The notes under the pieces were generated by a model, which saw only the letters and a list, made by a program, of their open reading frames with translations, made no database searches and was not told the origin of the DNA. This document shows, piece by piece, positions 49,028 to 57,707 of a DNA stretch of 64,000 nucleotides (the first letter of the stretch is position 1; each line of letters starts with the position of its first letter). This DNA comes from Scatomorpha merdigallinarum. Its GTDB lineage: Bacteria; Bacillota; Clostridia; Oscillospirales; Oscillospiraceae. The translations under genes were made by a program, and so were the position numbers. Location of the stretch: positions 30,086 to 94,085 of the forward strand of contig DVJA01000019.1 in assembly GCA_018710885.1 (NCBI GenBank), read 5' to 3'.

Positions 49028-49903
49028 GTGGATACAGAAAAGTGCTATGCACTGCTGCGTTCAATAGAGCTCGGCAGCCTGTCCGCGGCCGCGCAGGAGC
49101 TGGGCTATACGGTGTCCGGCATGAGCCGGCTGGTGCTCTCCCTGGAGGATGAGCTGGGTTTCCGGCTCTTGAACCGCTCGCGCTCCGGCGTCGTGCCTAC
49201 ACGCGAGTGCGAGCTGCTGCTGCCCGCCATGCGCGAGCTGGCCCGTTGGGCTGAGAGCTGCCGCCAACTGGCAGGAGAGGTCAGGGGACTGGAGACAGGC
49301 CGTATCCGCGTCGGCATGTCGTATCCAGCGTATTATCCGGCGCTCGGCGAGGCCGTGTCCGGCTTTTCGCGCGAGCACCCCGGTGTGGAAATAGCGCTCT
49401 TCGAGGGCACAAGCAGCGTGCTTGCCGGGGCATTGGAGCGGCGCGAGGCCGATTTCTGCGTCATGAGCCGGAGGGAAACCGGCTGCGCCTGGACGCCGCT
49501 GACCACGGACAGCCTGGCCGTCTGGCTGCCTGCCAATCACCCGCTCGCCCACCTCGCGGCATATCCGGCCGCTGAACTGGAGCGGGAGACATATATAGAT
49601 ATATCGCCCGGCGAGGAAACGGACAATTCGCGTTTCCTCGCCGAGCGCGGCATAAACGTGCGCCGCCGCGCCTCCACCAGCGACGTCTACGGCGCTCTCT
49701 CGCTGGTTGGCGCAGGGCTGGGCGTGGCGCTTGTCAATACGCTCCTGGCCCGGGGCATAGACACCGGCCATCGAGCCGTGCTGCTGCCGCTCGACCCGCC
49801 GTATCTCGTCGAAATCGGCGCGGCATACCACCCGCCAGAGGAGCAAAGCCCCGCCGCCCGCCGCTTCACAGACTACGCCCTCGCGCGCCTCTCCGCGCTG
49901 TGA
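49028..49903 (+). CDS. LysR-family transcriptional regulator
   Basis: A 291-residue LysR: YALLRSIELGSLSAAAQELGYTVSGMSRLVLSLEDELGFRLLNRSRSGVVPT, then an effector domain beginning RIRVGMSYPAYYPALGEAVSGFSREHPGVEIALFEG. Start GTG at 49028 with AAGGAGG upstream. Probably activates the divergent exporter. Its TGA stop abuts the stop of the convergent next gene with no base between. Confidence 0.94.
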   Translation: MDTEKCYALLRSIELGSLSAAAQELGYTVSGMSRLVLSLEDELGFRLLNRSRSGVVPTRECELLLPAMRELARWAESCRQLAGEVRGLETGRIRVGMSYPAYYPALGEAVSGFSREHPGVEIALFEGTSSVLAGALERREADFCVMSRRETGCAWTPLTTDSLAVWLPANHPLAHLAAYPAAELERETYIDISPGEETDNSRFLAERGINVRRRASTSDVYGALSLVGAGLGVALVNTLLARGIDTGHRAVLLPLDPPYLVEIGAAYHPPEEQSPAARRFTDYALARLSAL

Positions 49904-50353
49904 TTACCCGGCGGTACCCTTCCAGTGCTTGAGCTCCGGCAGCAGTGCAGCAAAATAGGAGCGCGCCTGCTCCGGAGTCCAGTTTTCGCCGGACATGTGC
50001 GCGGAGAGGTAGTCCAGTAGCTGGTCCAGGCTCGAATAGGTAAACTCTCCCCCGGCGTAGCACCACTTGCAGTAGTCCTCGTTGAACTCGCCGTCCGGCT
50101 CACGGCTCAGTGTGGAGTCGTCCAGCGGCATGCCGCAGCACTGGCAGGCAAGCCGCCTCGGCGAGCCCAGCAGCGTATTTATCGAGACGTCAAAGAGCTT
50201 GGAGAGCAGCTTCAGCGTCTCTACATTCGGCACCGTCTGGCCGGTCTCCCAGCGCGAAACGGCCTGGCGGCTCACGTATAGCGCCGCGGCGAGCTCATCC
50301 TGAGACATGTCCCTTTGCGTCCGCAGGGAGTATATTACGTCCTTCGTTTCCAT
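49904..50353 (-). CDS. XRE-type HTH with a C-terminal zinc ribbon
   Basis: A 149-residue protein: a Cro/C1 helix-turn-helix (IYSLRTQRDMSQDELAAALYVSRQAVSRWETGQTVPNVETLKLLSKLFDVSINTLLG), then a zinc-ribbon-like module with CQCCGMPL and EDYCKWCYAGGEF, then a helical tail (LDQLLDYLSAHMSGENWTPEQARSYFAALLPEL). This combination is known in Clostridia as a putative zinc-ribbon regulator. ATG 50353 follows GAGGTGA. The stop codon is immediately adjacent to the LysR stop. Confidence 0.88.
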   Translation of the reverse strand: METKDVIYSLRTQRDMSQDELAAALYVSRQAVSRWETGQTVPNVETLKLLSKLFDVSINTLLGSPRRLACQCCGMPLDDSTLSREPDGEFNEDYCKWCYAGGEFTYSSLDQLLDYLSAHMSGENWTPEQARSYFAALLPELKHWKGTAG

Positions 50354-50457
50354 GCGTATCACCTCGTGCGTATACTATATCACGCCTATACACCAGAGCC
50401 AAGCAACTGCCCGTTGCCTGCGAAAAGCCGCCCCGGCCGTGACGGCCAGGGCGGCTT

Positions 50458-51456
50458 TCAGTCTATTATGCCTCCGGCTATGAGCATGTCGCCCGCGTAG
50501 AGTGCAGCGGCCTGGCCGGGGCAGGGCGCGCGCACGGGTTTGTCGAAGACTATGTCGAGCCCGCCATCGCTCCTGGCCCTGGCCGTGGCCGGGTTGAGCT
50601 CACGCGAATGCCGCACGCGCACGAGGCAGCGGAAGTCCCAGCGCGGCGGCTCTATGAGCCAGTTGGCCTCGCCCGTGCGTATGCGTTCGAGGTAGAGCCC
50701 GTCGCCGTCGGAGAGGACGACCTCGTTCGTCTCGGGCCGTATTTCGCTGACAAACACCCGCCTGCCCGCGGCGAAGCCCAGCCCGCGCCGCTGTCCGAGC
50801 GTGTAGCGGTGTACGCCGCCGTGCGTGCCGACGCGCTCGCCCTTATATATGAGCGCACCATCGCCCGGGGCGTGGCCACGGGCCTCGATCCACGCGGCGA
50901 AGTCGCCGTCTTTTATGAAGCAGATCTCCATACTGTCCGGCTTTTCGGCCTGCATCAGGCCAAAATCCGCAGCCAAAGCGCGCACCTCGCGCTTCACATA
51001 CCCGCCCAGCGGCAGCACCAGCCTCCGGGCCTGGTCGCGGCTCACGAGGCAGAGCATGTAGCTCTGGTCGTTCTCCGGCCTGCCGCGAAAGAGAGCGCCC
51101 GCGCGCGCAGCGGCATAGTGGCCAGTGGCTATGCGCTCTATGCCCAGAGCGTCAGCCGCGCCGCAGAGCAGCTTGAGTTTCACGCGCCTGTTACACAGCA
51201 CACAGGGGCTCGGCGTCGCCCCGGCCAGATAGGCGGCCTCAAAGGGCTCGCAGACCTCGCGTTCAAGCGCCGCTCTGGCGTCAATCAGCTTGAACGGCAG
51301 GCCCATCCGCTCCGCGCTCTCGCGGGCGTATTCTCCCTCGTCGGAACCGGTTTCGAGGTAGACGCAGTGCACGTTCCAGCCCTGCATTGTGAGCAGCTTC
51401 GCCGTGACGGCGCTGTCCACACCGCCCGAGAAGCCCAAAACCACGCGCGGCCTCAT
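50458..51456 (-). CDS. mnmA: tRNA-specific 2-thiouridylase
   Basis: A 332-residue MnmA: PP-loop VVLGFSGGVDSAVTAKLL, first catalytic Cys in TPSPCVLCNRRVK, second in SMEICFIKDGDF, and GTHGGVHRYTLGQRRGLGFA in the central domain. It thiolates U34 of tRNA for Lys, Glu and Gln. It overlaps mnmG by 4 bases (ATGA), so both U34-modifying enzymes (this one for position 2, MnmG with MnmE for position 5) are made together. Confidence 0.96.
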   Translation of the reverse strand: MRPRVVLGFSGGVDSAVTAKLLTMQGWNVHCVYLETGSDEGEYARESAERMGLPFKLIDARAALEREVCEPFEAAYLAGATPSPCVLCNRRVKLKLLCGAADALGIERIATGHYAAARAGALFRGRPENDQSYMLCLVSRDQARRLVLPLGGYVKREVRALAADFGLMQAEKPDSMEICFIKDGDFAAWIEARGHAPGDGALIYKGERVGTHGGVHRYTLGQRRGLGFAAGRRVFVSEIRPETNEVVLSDGDGLYLERIRTGEANWLIEPPRWDFRCLVRVRHSRELNPATARARSDGGLDIVFDKPVRAPCPGQAAALYAGDMLIAGGIID

Positions 51457-53327
51457 GCTCTGCGCCTCCCTACGTACATCGCAAGCGCGGCCATGTCCGC
51501 AGGCGACACGCCGGAAATGCGGCTTGCACGCCCGAAGTTCTCCGGCCTCACGTCCGAAAGCTTCTGCCTAGCCTCGGTGCGCAGTCCTGGCACCGCGTAA
51601 TAGTCGATGTCCTCCGGCAGGGGCTTATCCTCCATGCGCGCGAAGTCCTCCACCTGCTTGAGCTGGCGCTTTATATATCCTTCATACTTGAGCCGGATTT
51701 CCACCTGGTTTATCACGGGCTTTGGAAGCTCCGGCCGGTTTTCATCAAATTCACGCAGGTCTTCATACCCCACCCTGGGGCGGCGTATGAGCGCGGCCAG
51801 GCTCACGCCCGTGTTCACCGGCGTCGTGCCGAGGGCTGTGAGCGCGTTCGACAGCGCTTCGCCCGGCGCGAGGTGTGTACTCTCAAGCCGCTTTATCTCC
51901 CCGTCCACGGCGGCGTATTTGGCCTCCACCGCCTCGTACCGCTCACGGCTCACGAGACCGAGAGCGCAGCCGTACTTCGTGAGGCGCTCGTCTGCGTTGT
52001 CCTGGCGCAGTATGAGCCGGTACTCGCTGCGGGAAGTCATCATTCTGTACGGCTCGTTCGTACCTCGAGTCACCAGGTCGTCTATAAGCGCGCCGATGTA
52101 CGCCTCGCTCCTGCGCAGCACGAACGGCGGCTTGCCCTGGAGCTTGAGCGCGGCGTTCACGCCGGCCATGAAGCCCTGCACGGCGGCCTCCTCGTAGCCG
52201 GAAGAGCCGTTGAACTGCCCCGCCCCGTAGAGGCCGGAGATACCTTTAAACTCAAGTGTGGGATAGAGCGCGAGCGGGTCCACGCAGTCGTACTCTATGG
52301 CGTAGGCCGGGCGGGTTATCTCCGCGTGCTCCAATCCGGGGATGGTGTGCAGCATTTTAACCTGAACCTCTTCCGGCATGGAACTGGAAAAGCCCTGCAC
52401 GTAGAGCTCGAGCGTATTTAATCCCATCGGCTCAATGAAGAGCTGGTGCCTCAGCTTGTCCGGGAAGGTCATGACCTTCGTCTCTATACTCGGGCAGTAG
52501 CGCGGCCCTGTGCCGGTGATGACACCGGAGTAGAGCGGGCTGCGGTCGAGGTTGGCACGGATAATCTCGTGCGTGCGCTCATTGGTATAGGTGAGGTAAC
52601 ACTTAGCGCGGTTGACGGGCGCCTGCTCGGTCGAAAACGAGAAAGGCTCAGGCTCGTCGTCGCCCTCCTGCACCTCCATTTTGCCGAAGTCCACACTGCG
52701 GGCGTTCACGCGCGGCGGCGTGCCGGTCTTGAAACGCCTGAGCGGCACGCCGAGGGCCTTCAGGCAGTCCGAGAGCGGGCCGCTGGCCGCGAGGCCGTCG
52801 GGTCCCGAATCGCGCAGTACCTCGCCGGTTATCGTGCGGCCCTTGAGATAGGTGCCCGTGCAAATCACGGCGGCGCGGCAGCGCCAGCGCGCACCCGTGG
52901 CGGTCGTAACGCAGGCCACGGCCCCGTCCTCAACGCCTATCTCCACAGCTTCGGCCTGTATGAGCCGCAGGTTCTCCTGCTCTTCCAGCGTTAGCTTCAT
53001 GACCTCCTGGTAGCGGCGGCGGTCGGCCTGCGCCCTCAGCGAATACACCGCCGGGCCCTTGCCGCGGTTGAGCATGCGGTACTGTATGCAGGCCTTGTCG
53101 GCCGCCTTGGCCATCTCGCCGCCGAGGGCGTCCAGCTCACGTACCAGGTGCCCCTTGCCCGTGCCGCCTATGGCGGGGTTGCAGGGCATGTTGCCCACGC
53201 TGTCGAGGTTGATGGCGAAACACACGGTTGAACAGCCCAGCCGCGCCGCGGCCAACGCCGCTTCAATCCCCGCGTGTCCCGCGCCTATAACTACTATATC
53301 ACATTGTCCGGCATCATAAATTTTCAT
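51453..53327 (-). CDS. mnmG: tRNA uridine-5-carboxymethylaminomethyl modification enzyme
   Basis: A 624-residue MnmG/GidA: FAD-binding CDIVVIGAGHAGIEAALAAARLG, NPAIGGTGKGHLVRELDALGG, RAQADRRRYQEVM, RFKTGTPPRV and ITRPAYAIEYDCVDPLALYPTLE. With MnmE it builds the carboxymethylaminomethyl group at U34. ATG 53327 has no ribosome site; a TATAAT ends 7 bases before it, suggesting a leaderless message. An in-frame ATG at 53345 lies within the promoter spacer. It is not beside mnmE here. Confidence 0.96.
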   Translation of the reverse strand: MKIYDAGQCDIVVIGAGHAGIEAALAAARLGCSTVCFAINLDSVGNMPCNPAIGGTGKGHLVRELDALGGEMAKAADKACIQYRMLNRGKGPAVYSLRAQADRRRYQEVMKLTLEEQENLRLIQAEAVEIGVEDGAVACVTTATGARWRCRAAVICTGTYLKGRTITGEVLRDSGPDGLAASGPLSDCLKALGVPLRRFKTGTPPRVNARSVDFGKMEVQEGDDEPEPFSFSTEQAPVNRAKCYLTYTNERTHEIIRANLDRSPLYSGVITGTGPRYCPSIETKVMTFPDKLRHQLFIEPMGLNTLELYVQGFSSSMPEEVQVKMLHTIPGLEHAEITRPAYAIEYDCVDPLALYPTLEFKGISGLYGAGQFNGSSGYEEAAVQGFMAGVNAALKLQGKPPFVLRRSEAYIGALIDDLVTRGTNEPYRMMTSRSEYRLILRQDNADERLTKYGCALGLVSRERYEAVEAKYAAVDGEIKRLESTHLAPGEALSNALTALGTTPVNTGVSLAALIRRPRVGYEDLREFDENRPELPKPVINQVEIRLKYEGYIKRQLKQVEDFARMEDKPLPEDIDYYAVPGLRTEARQKLSDVRPENFGRASRISGVSPADMAALAMYVGRRRA

Positions 53328-53333
53328 GCTAGA

Positions 53334-53362
53334 ATTATACGTCATGCGCCACGCCAAATCAA
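53334..53362 (-). promoter_or_regulatory. mnmG promoter, leaderless type
   Basis: Minus-strand TTGATT (53357-53362), 17 bases, TATAAT (53334-53339); transcription should start at or next to the ATG at 53327. Confidence 0.65.
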
Positions 53363-53485
53363 GGCCGCAAAAATTTCTGATGCAAGTTTGAAAAAAACTC
53401 TTGCTTTATTTCGATAATGTGGTAATATATTAGCACGTCTTGCAGATAGCAGGGCACAGTTAAGAAACACCAACAAAGGGGACAT

Positions 53486-54352
53486 ATGAAAATGAAAAAG
53501 CTTCTTGCACTTATGCTGGCCCTCGTGATGGTCTTCGCGCTTGCCGCCTGCGGCGAGAGCTCCAGCGACCCGAGCAGCGAGCCCACCACTCCCGCCACCG
53601 AGCCCAGCAGCGAACCGAGCGAAAACGCCGAAACCGAAAGCGACCTCGCTTACGTCCAGGACAAGGGCACTCTGGTTGTCGGCATCACCAACTTCGAGCC
53701 CATGGACTACCAGGACGAGAACGGCGAGTGGATAGGCTTCGACGCTGACCTCGCGAAGCTCTTCGCCGAGAGTCTCGGCGTAGAGGTCCAGTTCCAGGAA
53801 ATTGAGTGGGACAACAAGGTCATGGAGCTCGACGGCAAAACCATCGACGTCGTCTGGAACGGCATGACCCTCAACGACGAGGTGCGCGCGGCCATGGAGT
53901 GCTCCAACGCCTACCTGAACAACGCTCAGGTGGTTATCCTCCCCGCCAGCGAGATGGAAACCTATCCCGACGTTGAGAGCATGGCCGGCCTGCAGTTCGC
54001 CGTCGAGAGTGGCTCTGCCGGCGAGGACATGGCCATAGAAAACGGCTTCAATTACACTCCGGTCGTTGATCAGGCCACCGCCGTGCTCGAAGTTGAGAGC
54101 GGCACCTGCGACGCGGCCATCATCGACAGCCTCATGGCCGGCGCGATGGTAGGCGCCGGCACCAACTATGCCGACCTGGTCTACACCATCCAGTTGAGCA
54201 CCGAGGAGTACGGCGTCGGCTTCCGCAAGGGCAGCGATCTCTGCCAGGCTCTCAACGAGTTCTTCGTCGTCGCCTGGGCTGAGAACACCATCCAGGCTCT
54301 GGCTGAGGAATACGGCGTGACCGCCGCCCTCATCGAGCAGGTGACCGAGTAA
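53486..54352 (+). CDS. Polar amino acid ABC transporter binding lipoprotein
   Basis: A 288-residue family 3 solute-binding protein. Lipobox signal MKMKKLLALMLALVMVFALAAC, a Ser/Glu linker, and a domain with TLVVGITNFEPMDYQDENGEWIGFDADLAKLFAESLGVEVQFQEIEWDNKVMELDGKTIDVVWNGMTLNDE. It captures a polar amino acid outside the cell. The ATG follows AAAGGGG. First gene of an operon with a permease and an ATPase. Confidence 0.95.
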   Translation: MKMKKLLALMLALVMVFALAACGESSSDPSSEPTTPATEPSSEPSENAETESDLAYVQDKGTLVVGITNFEPMDYQDENGEWIGFDADLAKLFAESLGVEVQFQEIEWDNKVMELDGKTIDVVWNGMTLNDEVRAAMECSNAYLNNAQVVILPASEMETYPDVESMAGLQFAVESGSAGEDMAIENGFNYTPVVDQATAVLEVESGTCDAAIIDSLMAGAMVGAGTNYADLVYTIQLSTEEYGVGFRKGSDLCQALNEFFVVAWAENTIQALAEEYGVTAALIEQVTE

Positions 54353-54419
54353 TTGTTTCGACGCTTAGTATCCGGCGCGCCGGGCTGCGCGCGGACCACT
54401 TATTAAAATTGTACCAGAG

Positions 54420-54450
54420 GCAGAGTGCGCACAAGCGCGCTCTGCTTTTG
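54420..54450 (+). terminator. Hairpin between binding protein and permease genes
   Basis: GCAGAGTGCGC/GCGCGCTCTGC stem with CTTTTGG after it. It probably sets high binding-protein to permease ratio, as in the CUT1 operon at 36877. Confidence 0.7.
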
Positions 54451-54476
54451 GCGCGGACAGGAGAGATAAGCGCCAC

Positions 54477-55319
54477 ATGTCTGAGTTTGCAACTGTAATA
54501 TCTGCCCTGAACGAGGGCTTTGTAGAGACGCTGAAGCTGTTTTTGGTGACTCTGGTGGGCTCTATTCCTCTGGGCCTTATAATATGCTTCGGCTCCATGA
54601 ACCGCTGGGCGCCGCTGGGCGCCATAGGCCGGCGTTATATTGCCTACGGCCAGCGCATAACGCGCGCTCTGGAAGCCGGCGAGACGCTCAATGGGCTCGA
54701 CGGAGCTGTATTGACGACGGACATGGCCCTGAACAAGGCCAAAATGTATAGCTTCCAGGGCAGGCTGCTGCTCGGCTTCCGGCCCATTTCGCTCATAAGC
54801 CGGTTCATAGTCTGGGTGATACGCGGCACGCCGCTGATGCTCCAGCTCCTCATCGTGTACTACATACCGGGCTTTGTCCTCCCGACGAACCCCTGGAGCT
54901 TCCCGGAGGGCAGATTCGCGGCCTCGGCAGTGATGTTTATCATCAACTACGCCTGCTACTTCTCCGAGATTTACCGCGGCGGCATACAGGGCGTACCCGT
55001 GGGACAGCAGGAGGCCGGGCAGGTGCTCGGCATGACCAAGAGCCAGATTTTCTTCAAGGTCACGCTTTTGCAGATGATAAAACGCATCGTCCCGCCCATG
55101 GCCAACGAGGTCATTACCCTCGTCAAGGACACTTCGCTGGCGCGCATCATCTCCTACCAGGAGGTCATCTGGGCCGGATACGCCTTCCTTAAGGGCTCAC
55201 ACGGTTACTCCGGCCTTCTCTGGCCGCTCTTCTTCACGGGCGTCTACTATCTCGTCTTCAACGGCGTTGTATCCTTCCTGCTCGGCAGGTTGGAGCGCAA
55301 GCTCGAGTTCTTCAGATAA
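54477..55319 (+). CDS. Polar amino acid ABC permease with a cytoplasmic insertion
   Basis: A 280-residue HisM/GlnP-like permease. The first helix (TLKLFLVTLVGSIPLGLIICFG) is followed by an unusual segment of about 60 residues (about 43-105, RRYIAYGQRITRALEAGETLNGLDGAVL...) before the conserved RGTPLMLQLLIVYY. The EAA loop is GVPVGQQEAGQVLGMTKSQIFFKVTLLQ. Typical members are 210-240 residues. ATG follows AGGAGAG. Confidence 0.92.
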   Translation: MSEFATVISALNEGFVETLKLFLVTLVGSIPLGLIICFGSMNRWAPLGAIGRRYIAYGQRITRALEAGETLNGLDGAVLTTDMALNKAKMYSFQGRLLLGFRPISLISRFIVWVIRGTPLMLQLLIVYYIPGFVLPTNPWSFPEGRFAASAVMFIINYACYFSEIYRGGIQGVPVGQQEAGQVLGMTKSQIFFKVTLLQMIKRIVPPMANEVITLVKDTSLARIISYQEVIWAGYAFLKGSHGYSGLLWPLFFTGVYYLVFNGVVSFLLGRLERKLEFFR

Positions 55320-55331
55320 GGGGGTGCCGGT

Positions 55332-56111
55332 ATGAGCGTACTTGAAGTAAAAAACTTAGAGAAGCACTTCGACAAGACGAAGGTTCTCAACGATATCAGC
55401 TTCACCCTCGAACAGGGCCAGGCGCTGAGCATCATCGGCTCCTCCGGCAGCGGTAAAACGACGCTGCTGCGCTGCCTCAACTTCCTGGAGACTCCGGACG
55501 GCGGCAGCATATCCGTAAACGGCGAAGTCCTCTTCGACGCCGCCGACCCCGCCACGCGCCGCGACGCCGACGTGCGCCGCAAGCGGCTGCACTTCGGGCT
55601 GGTGTTTCAGAGCTTCAACCTCTTCCCCCAATACACAGCGCTGCAAAACGTCACGCTAGCGCCCGAGCTGCTGGCGAAGGAACAGCCTGACTACAAGTCC
55701 AAGAAGAAGGAAATAAACGCCGCTATCGAGGCCGAGGGCCGCGAACTGCTCGCCGCCATGGGTCTCACCGACCGCGCGCTTCACTATCCGCACCAGCTTT
55801 CCGGCGGCCAGCAGCAGCGCGTCGCCATCGCCCGCGCGCTGGCCATGCACCCGGACATTCTCTGCTTTGACGAGCCCACAAGCGCACTCGACCCGGAACT
55901 GACCGGCGAGGTGCTGCGCGTTATACGCTCGCTCGCCGAGAAGCACACGACCATGATAATCGTCACGCACGAGATGGGCTTCGCCCACGACGTCTCCGAC
56001 CGCGTTATCTTCATGGACGAGGGCTTTATAGTCGAGCAGGGCGGGCCGGAGGTTATCTCCGACCCCAAAATGGAACGTACCCAGAAGTTCCTGAGCAGTT
56101 ACGGCAAATAA
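55332..56111 (+). CDS. Polar amino acid ABC ATPase (GlnQ-like)
   Basis: A 259-residue ATPase: Walker A IIGSSGSGKTTLLRCLN, Q loop GLVFQSFNLFPQYTAL, signature LSGGQQQRVAIARAL, Walker B ILCFDEPTSALDP, H loop IVTHEMGFAHD. It has an extra segment near residues 110-140 (LAKEQPDYKSKKKEINAAIEAEG). It energises import with the preceding permease. Confidence 0.96.
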   Translation: MSVLEVKNLEKHFDKTKVLNDISFTLEQGQALSIIGSSGSGKTTLLRCLNFLETPDGGSISVNGEVLFDAADPATRRDADVRRKRLHFGLVFQSFNLFPQYTALQNVTLAPELLAKEQPDYKSKKKEINAAIEAEGRELLAAMGLTDRALHYPHQLSGGQQQRVAIARALAMHPDILCFDEPTSALDPELTGEVLRVIRSLAEKHTTMIIVTHEMGFAHDVSDRVIFMDEGFIVEQGGPEVISDPKMERTQKFLSSYGK

Positions 56112-56178
56112 AGTCCCTTTCAAGCGTGGAATATTTACAAATTGCCACTTGAATATAGGGCTAAATTAACGTATCATT

Positions 56179-56213
56179 ATTGCGCGTGTCAATTCATGAC
56201 ACGCGCAATTTTG
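56179..56213 (+). terminator. Terminator after the GlnQ-like gene
   Basis: ATTGCGCGTGTCA/TGACACGCGCAAT stem with a 5-base loop, followed by TTTTG, 20 bases before the next start. Confidence 0.75.
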
Positions 56214-56230
56214 CCAAAGGGGTGCGGCTG

Positions 56231-57028
56231 TTGAAACTTGCAAAGAGAATGCTTGCGATAACGCTCGTCCTCTGCCTCATGCTGCCCCTGGCCGCGTGCG
56301 GCAGTATAGTCGGCAGTTACCGGGTTGTGGAGACGCTCGGCGAACAGAGCTACTCCATCGGCTTCCGCAACGACGACTATGTCCGTTATTACGTCGAGGC
56401 TGCGCTCCAGGAGCTGGCCGCAGACGGCACCATAAGCGGCCTTGCAAACTCCTGGTTCATAGAAAACAACACCTATTTCGCCTCGCGCTCCGGCGCTCTC
56501 AGCCAATTTGACGGCATACCGCAGCGCACGCTGCTGGTCGGCGCCGACCCGGACGCCTACCCGCTCAGCTACCTGGAGGGCGACCAGTTCACCGGCTTCG
56601 ACGTAGAACTGGCCCGCGCCGTCTGCGAGCGCCTCGGCTGGGACGTGCAGTTCATATCCATCAAGTCCGAGGACGCCTATGTCGAGCTCTCAAGCGGCAA
56701 TGTGGACTGCGCCTGGGGCGGGCTCACGCTCGACACCGAGAGCACAGACTATGTCACGCTGACGCCCTACCTAACTGACGAGCTCGTCATAATTACCCGC
56801 GCCGACACAGGCGCCAAGAGCCTTCGCGGCCTCAACGGCGGCAGCCTTGCGATAACCGTCGAGCAGAAGTACATGGACCTGCTCAACCAGGACACCAAAC
56901 TCATGGAGCGTTTTTCCGAGATAAAGCGCCTGACGGGCGGCCTGCAGGCCCTGCTTGACGCGATAAATTCCGGGCAGGCCAGCGCGGCGCTGGTGAGCAG
57001 TACGGCGCTGCTGCACTACGGAGGGTGA
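56231..57028 (+). CDS. Solute-binding family 3-like lipoprotein, apparently circularly permuted
   Basis: A 265-residue lipoprotein (TTG start at 56231 after AAAGGGG; lipobox LCLMLPLAAC). Directly after the signal comes QSYSIGFRNDDYVRYYVEAALQELAADGTISGLANSWF, which is how family 3 proteins normally end. Then a full first half begins RTLLVGADPDAYPLSYLEGDQFTGFDVELARAVCERLG and the protein stops at ASAALVSSTALLHYGG, lacking the usual C-terminal part. So the end segment appears moved to the front. It lies downstream of the amino-acid operon behind a terminator. Confidence 0.8.
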   Translation: MKLAKRMLAITLVLCLMLPLAACGSIVGSYRVVETLGEQSYSIGFRNDDYVRYYVEAALQELAADGTISGLANSWFIENNTYFASRSGALSQFDGIPQRTLLVGADPDAYPLSYLEGDQFTGFDVELARAVCERLGWDVQFISIKSEDAYVELSSGNVDCAWGGLTLDTESTDYVTLTPYLTDELVIITRADTGAKSLRGLNGGSLAITVEQKYMDLLNQDTKLMERFSEIKRLTGGLQALLDAINSGQASAALVSSTALLHYGG

Positions 57029-57690
57029 TATTCACCCGGCGGGGTGCTGTGGGCGCCGCGCTCTGTAGGGCGTACTGTCCTAGGTGTGCCCGCGCTGGTG
57101 CCACGTCGCCGGACGTGGGGCAGTGGCATTAGGTAATGCCGCAATCCTGAGAGATTTCTTTTTGTCTTGGCAAAAAGAAACCCCTCAGACTCCAAAGAGA
57201 AAACCGCTTTGGCGCGGACTTTTATGTAAGGGTACCCCGTATATTGGGTTGGTATAGTAGTTAGGGTGGTCATCCCTAAACTTTGATTTAGTTACACCAA
57301 CGCCGACCGCAGTTTCGCTTCGCGGCCGCTGACGGGTTAACACGGGACGTTGCCCAGCGTGGGTGCGGTGGATTGTTACAGCCGGTGAGGGATAGGTTGC
57401 CCAGCCGGGTGCGGCTCTTGCCGCACGCGACGCTTCGCTGGCGTGCTGGGGAGTGCTGATGGGCAGGTTCTGCAACCGCCTTTTTCACTTCATAAACAAT
57501 TTGCGGCCACCACGGCAAACTGGGTTACACAACACCTCTGGGCTTGCACCCAACGAGAAGGCTTCTTCCCCAACGCTGTATTCTACGCCGCCGCTTTTTA
57601 TATGGCAGCATTTACTTGCGGTTTACTTGAAAACGTCGAGAAACAGACTGGTAAACTACAACTGCCTATGTTATAATTTGAAGATACAAA
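57029..57690. other. Non-coding stretch with repeats
   Basis: About 660 bases without a supported gene. It contains an inverted repeat TTTCTTTTTG...CAAAAAGAAA flanked by CTGAG/CTCAG (about 57148-57190) and a direct repeat GTTGCCCAGC...GGTGCGG (about 57350-57371 and 57391-57411). Frames across it lack ribosome sites. It looks like decayed or dispersed repeat DNA. Confidence 0.6.
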
Positions 57691-57707
57691 ACATTCGAGG
57701 AGATAGT

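Noticed and set aside
57185..57518. Overlapping minus-strand frames in the 57 kb gap
   Set aside because: They cross the direct and inverted repeats, with no start signal or domain.
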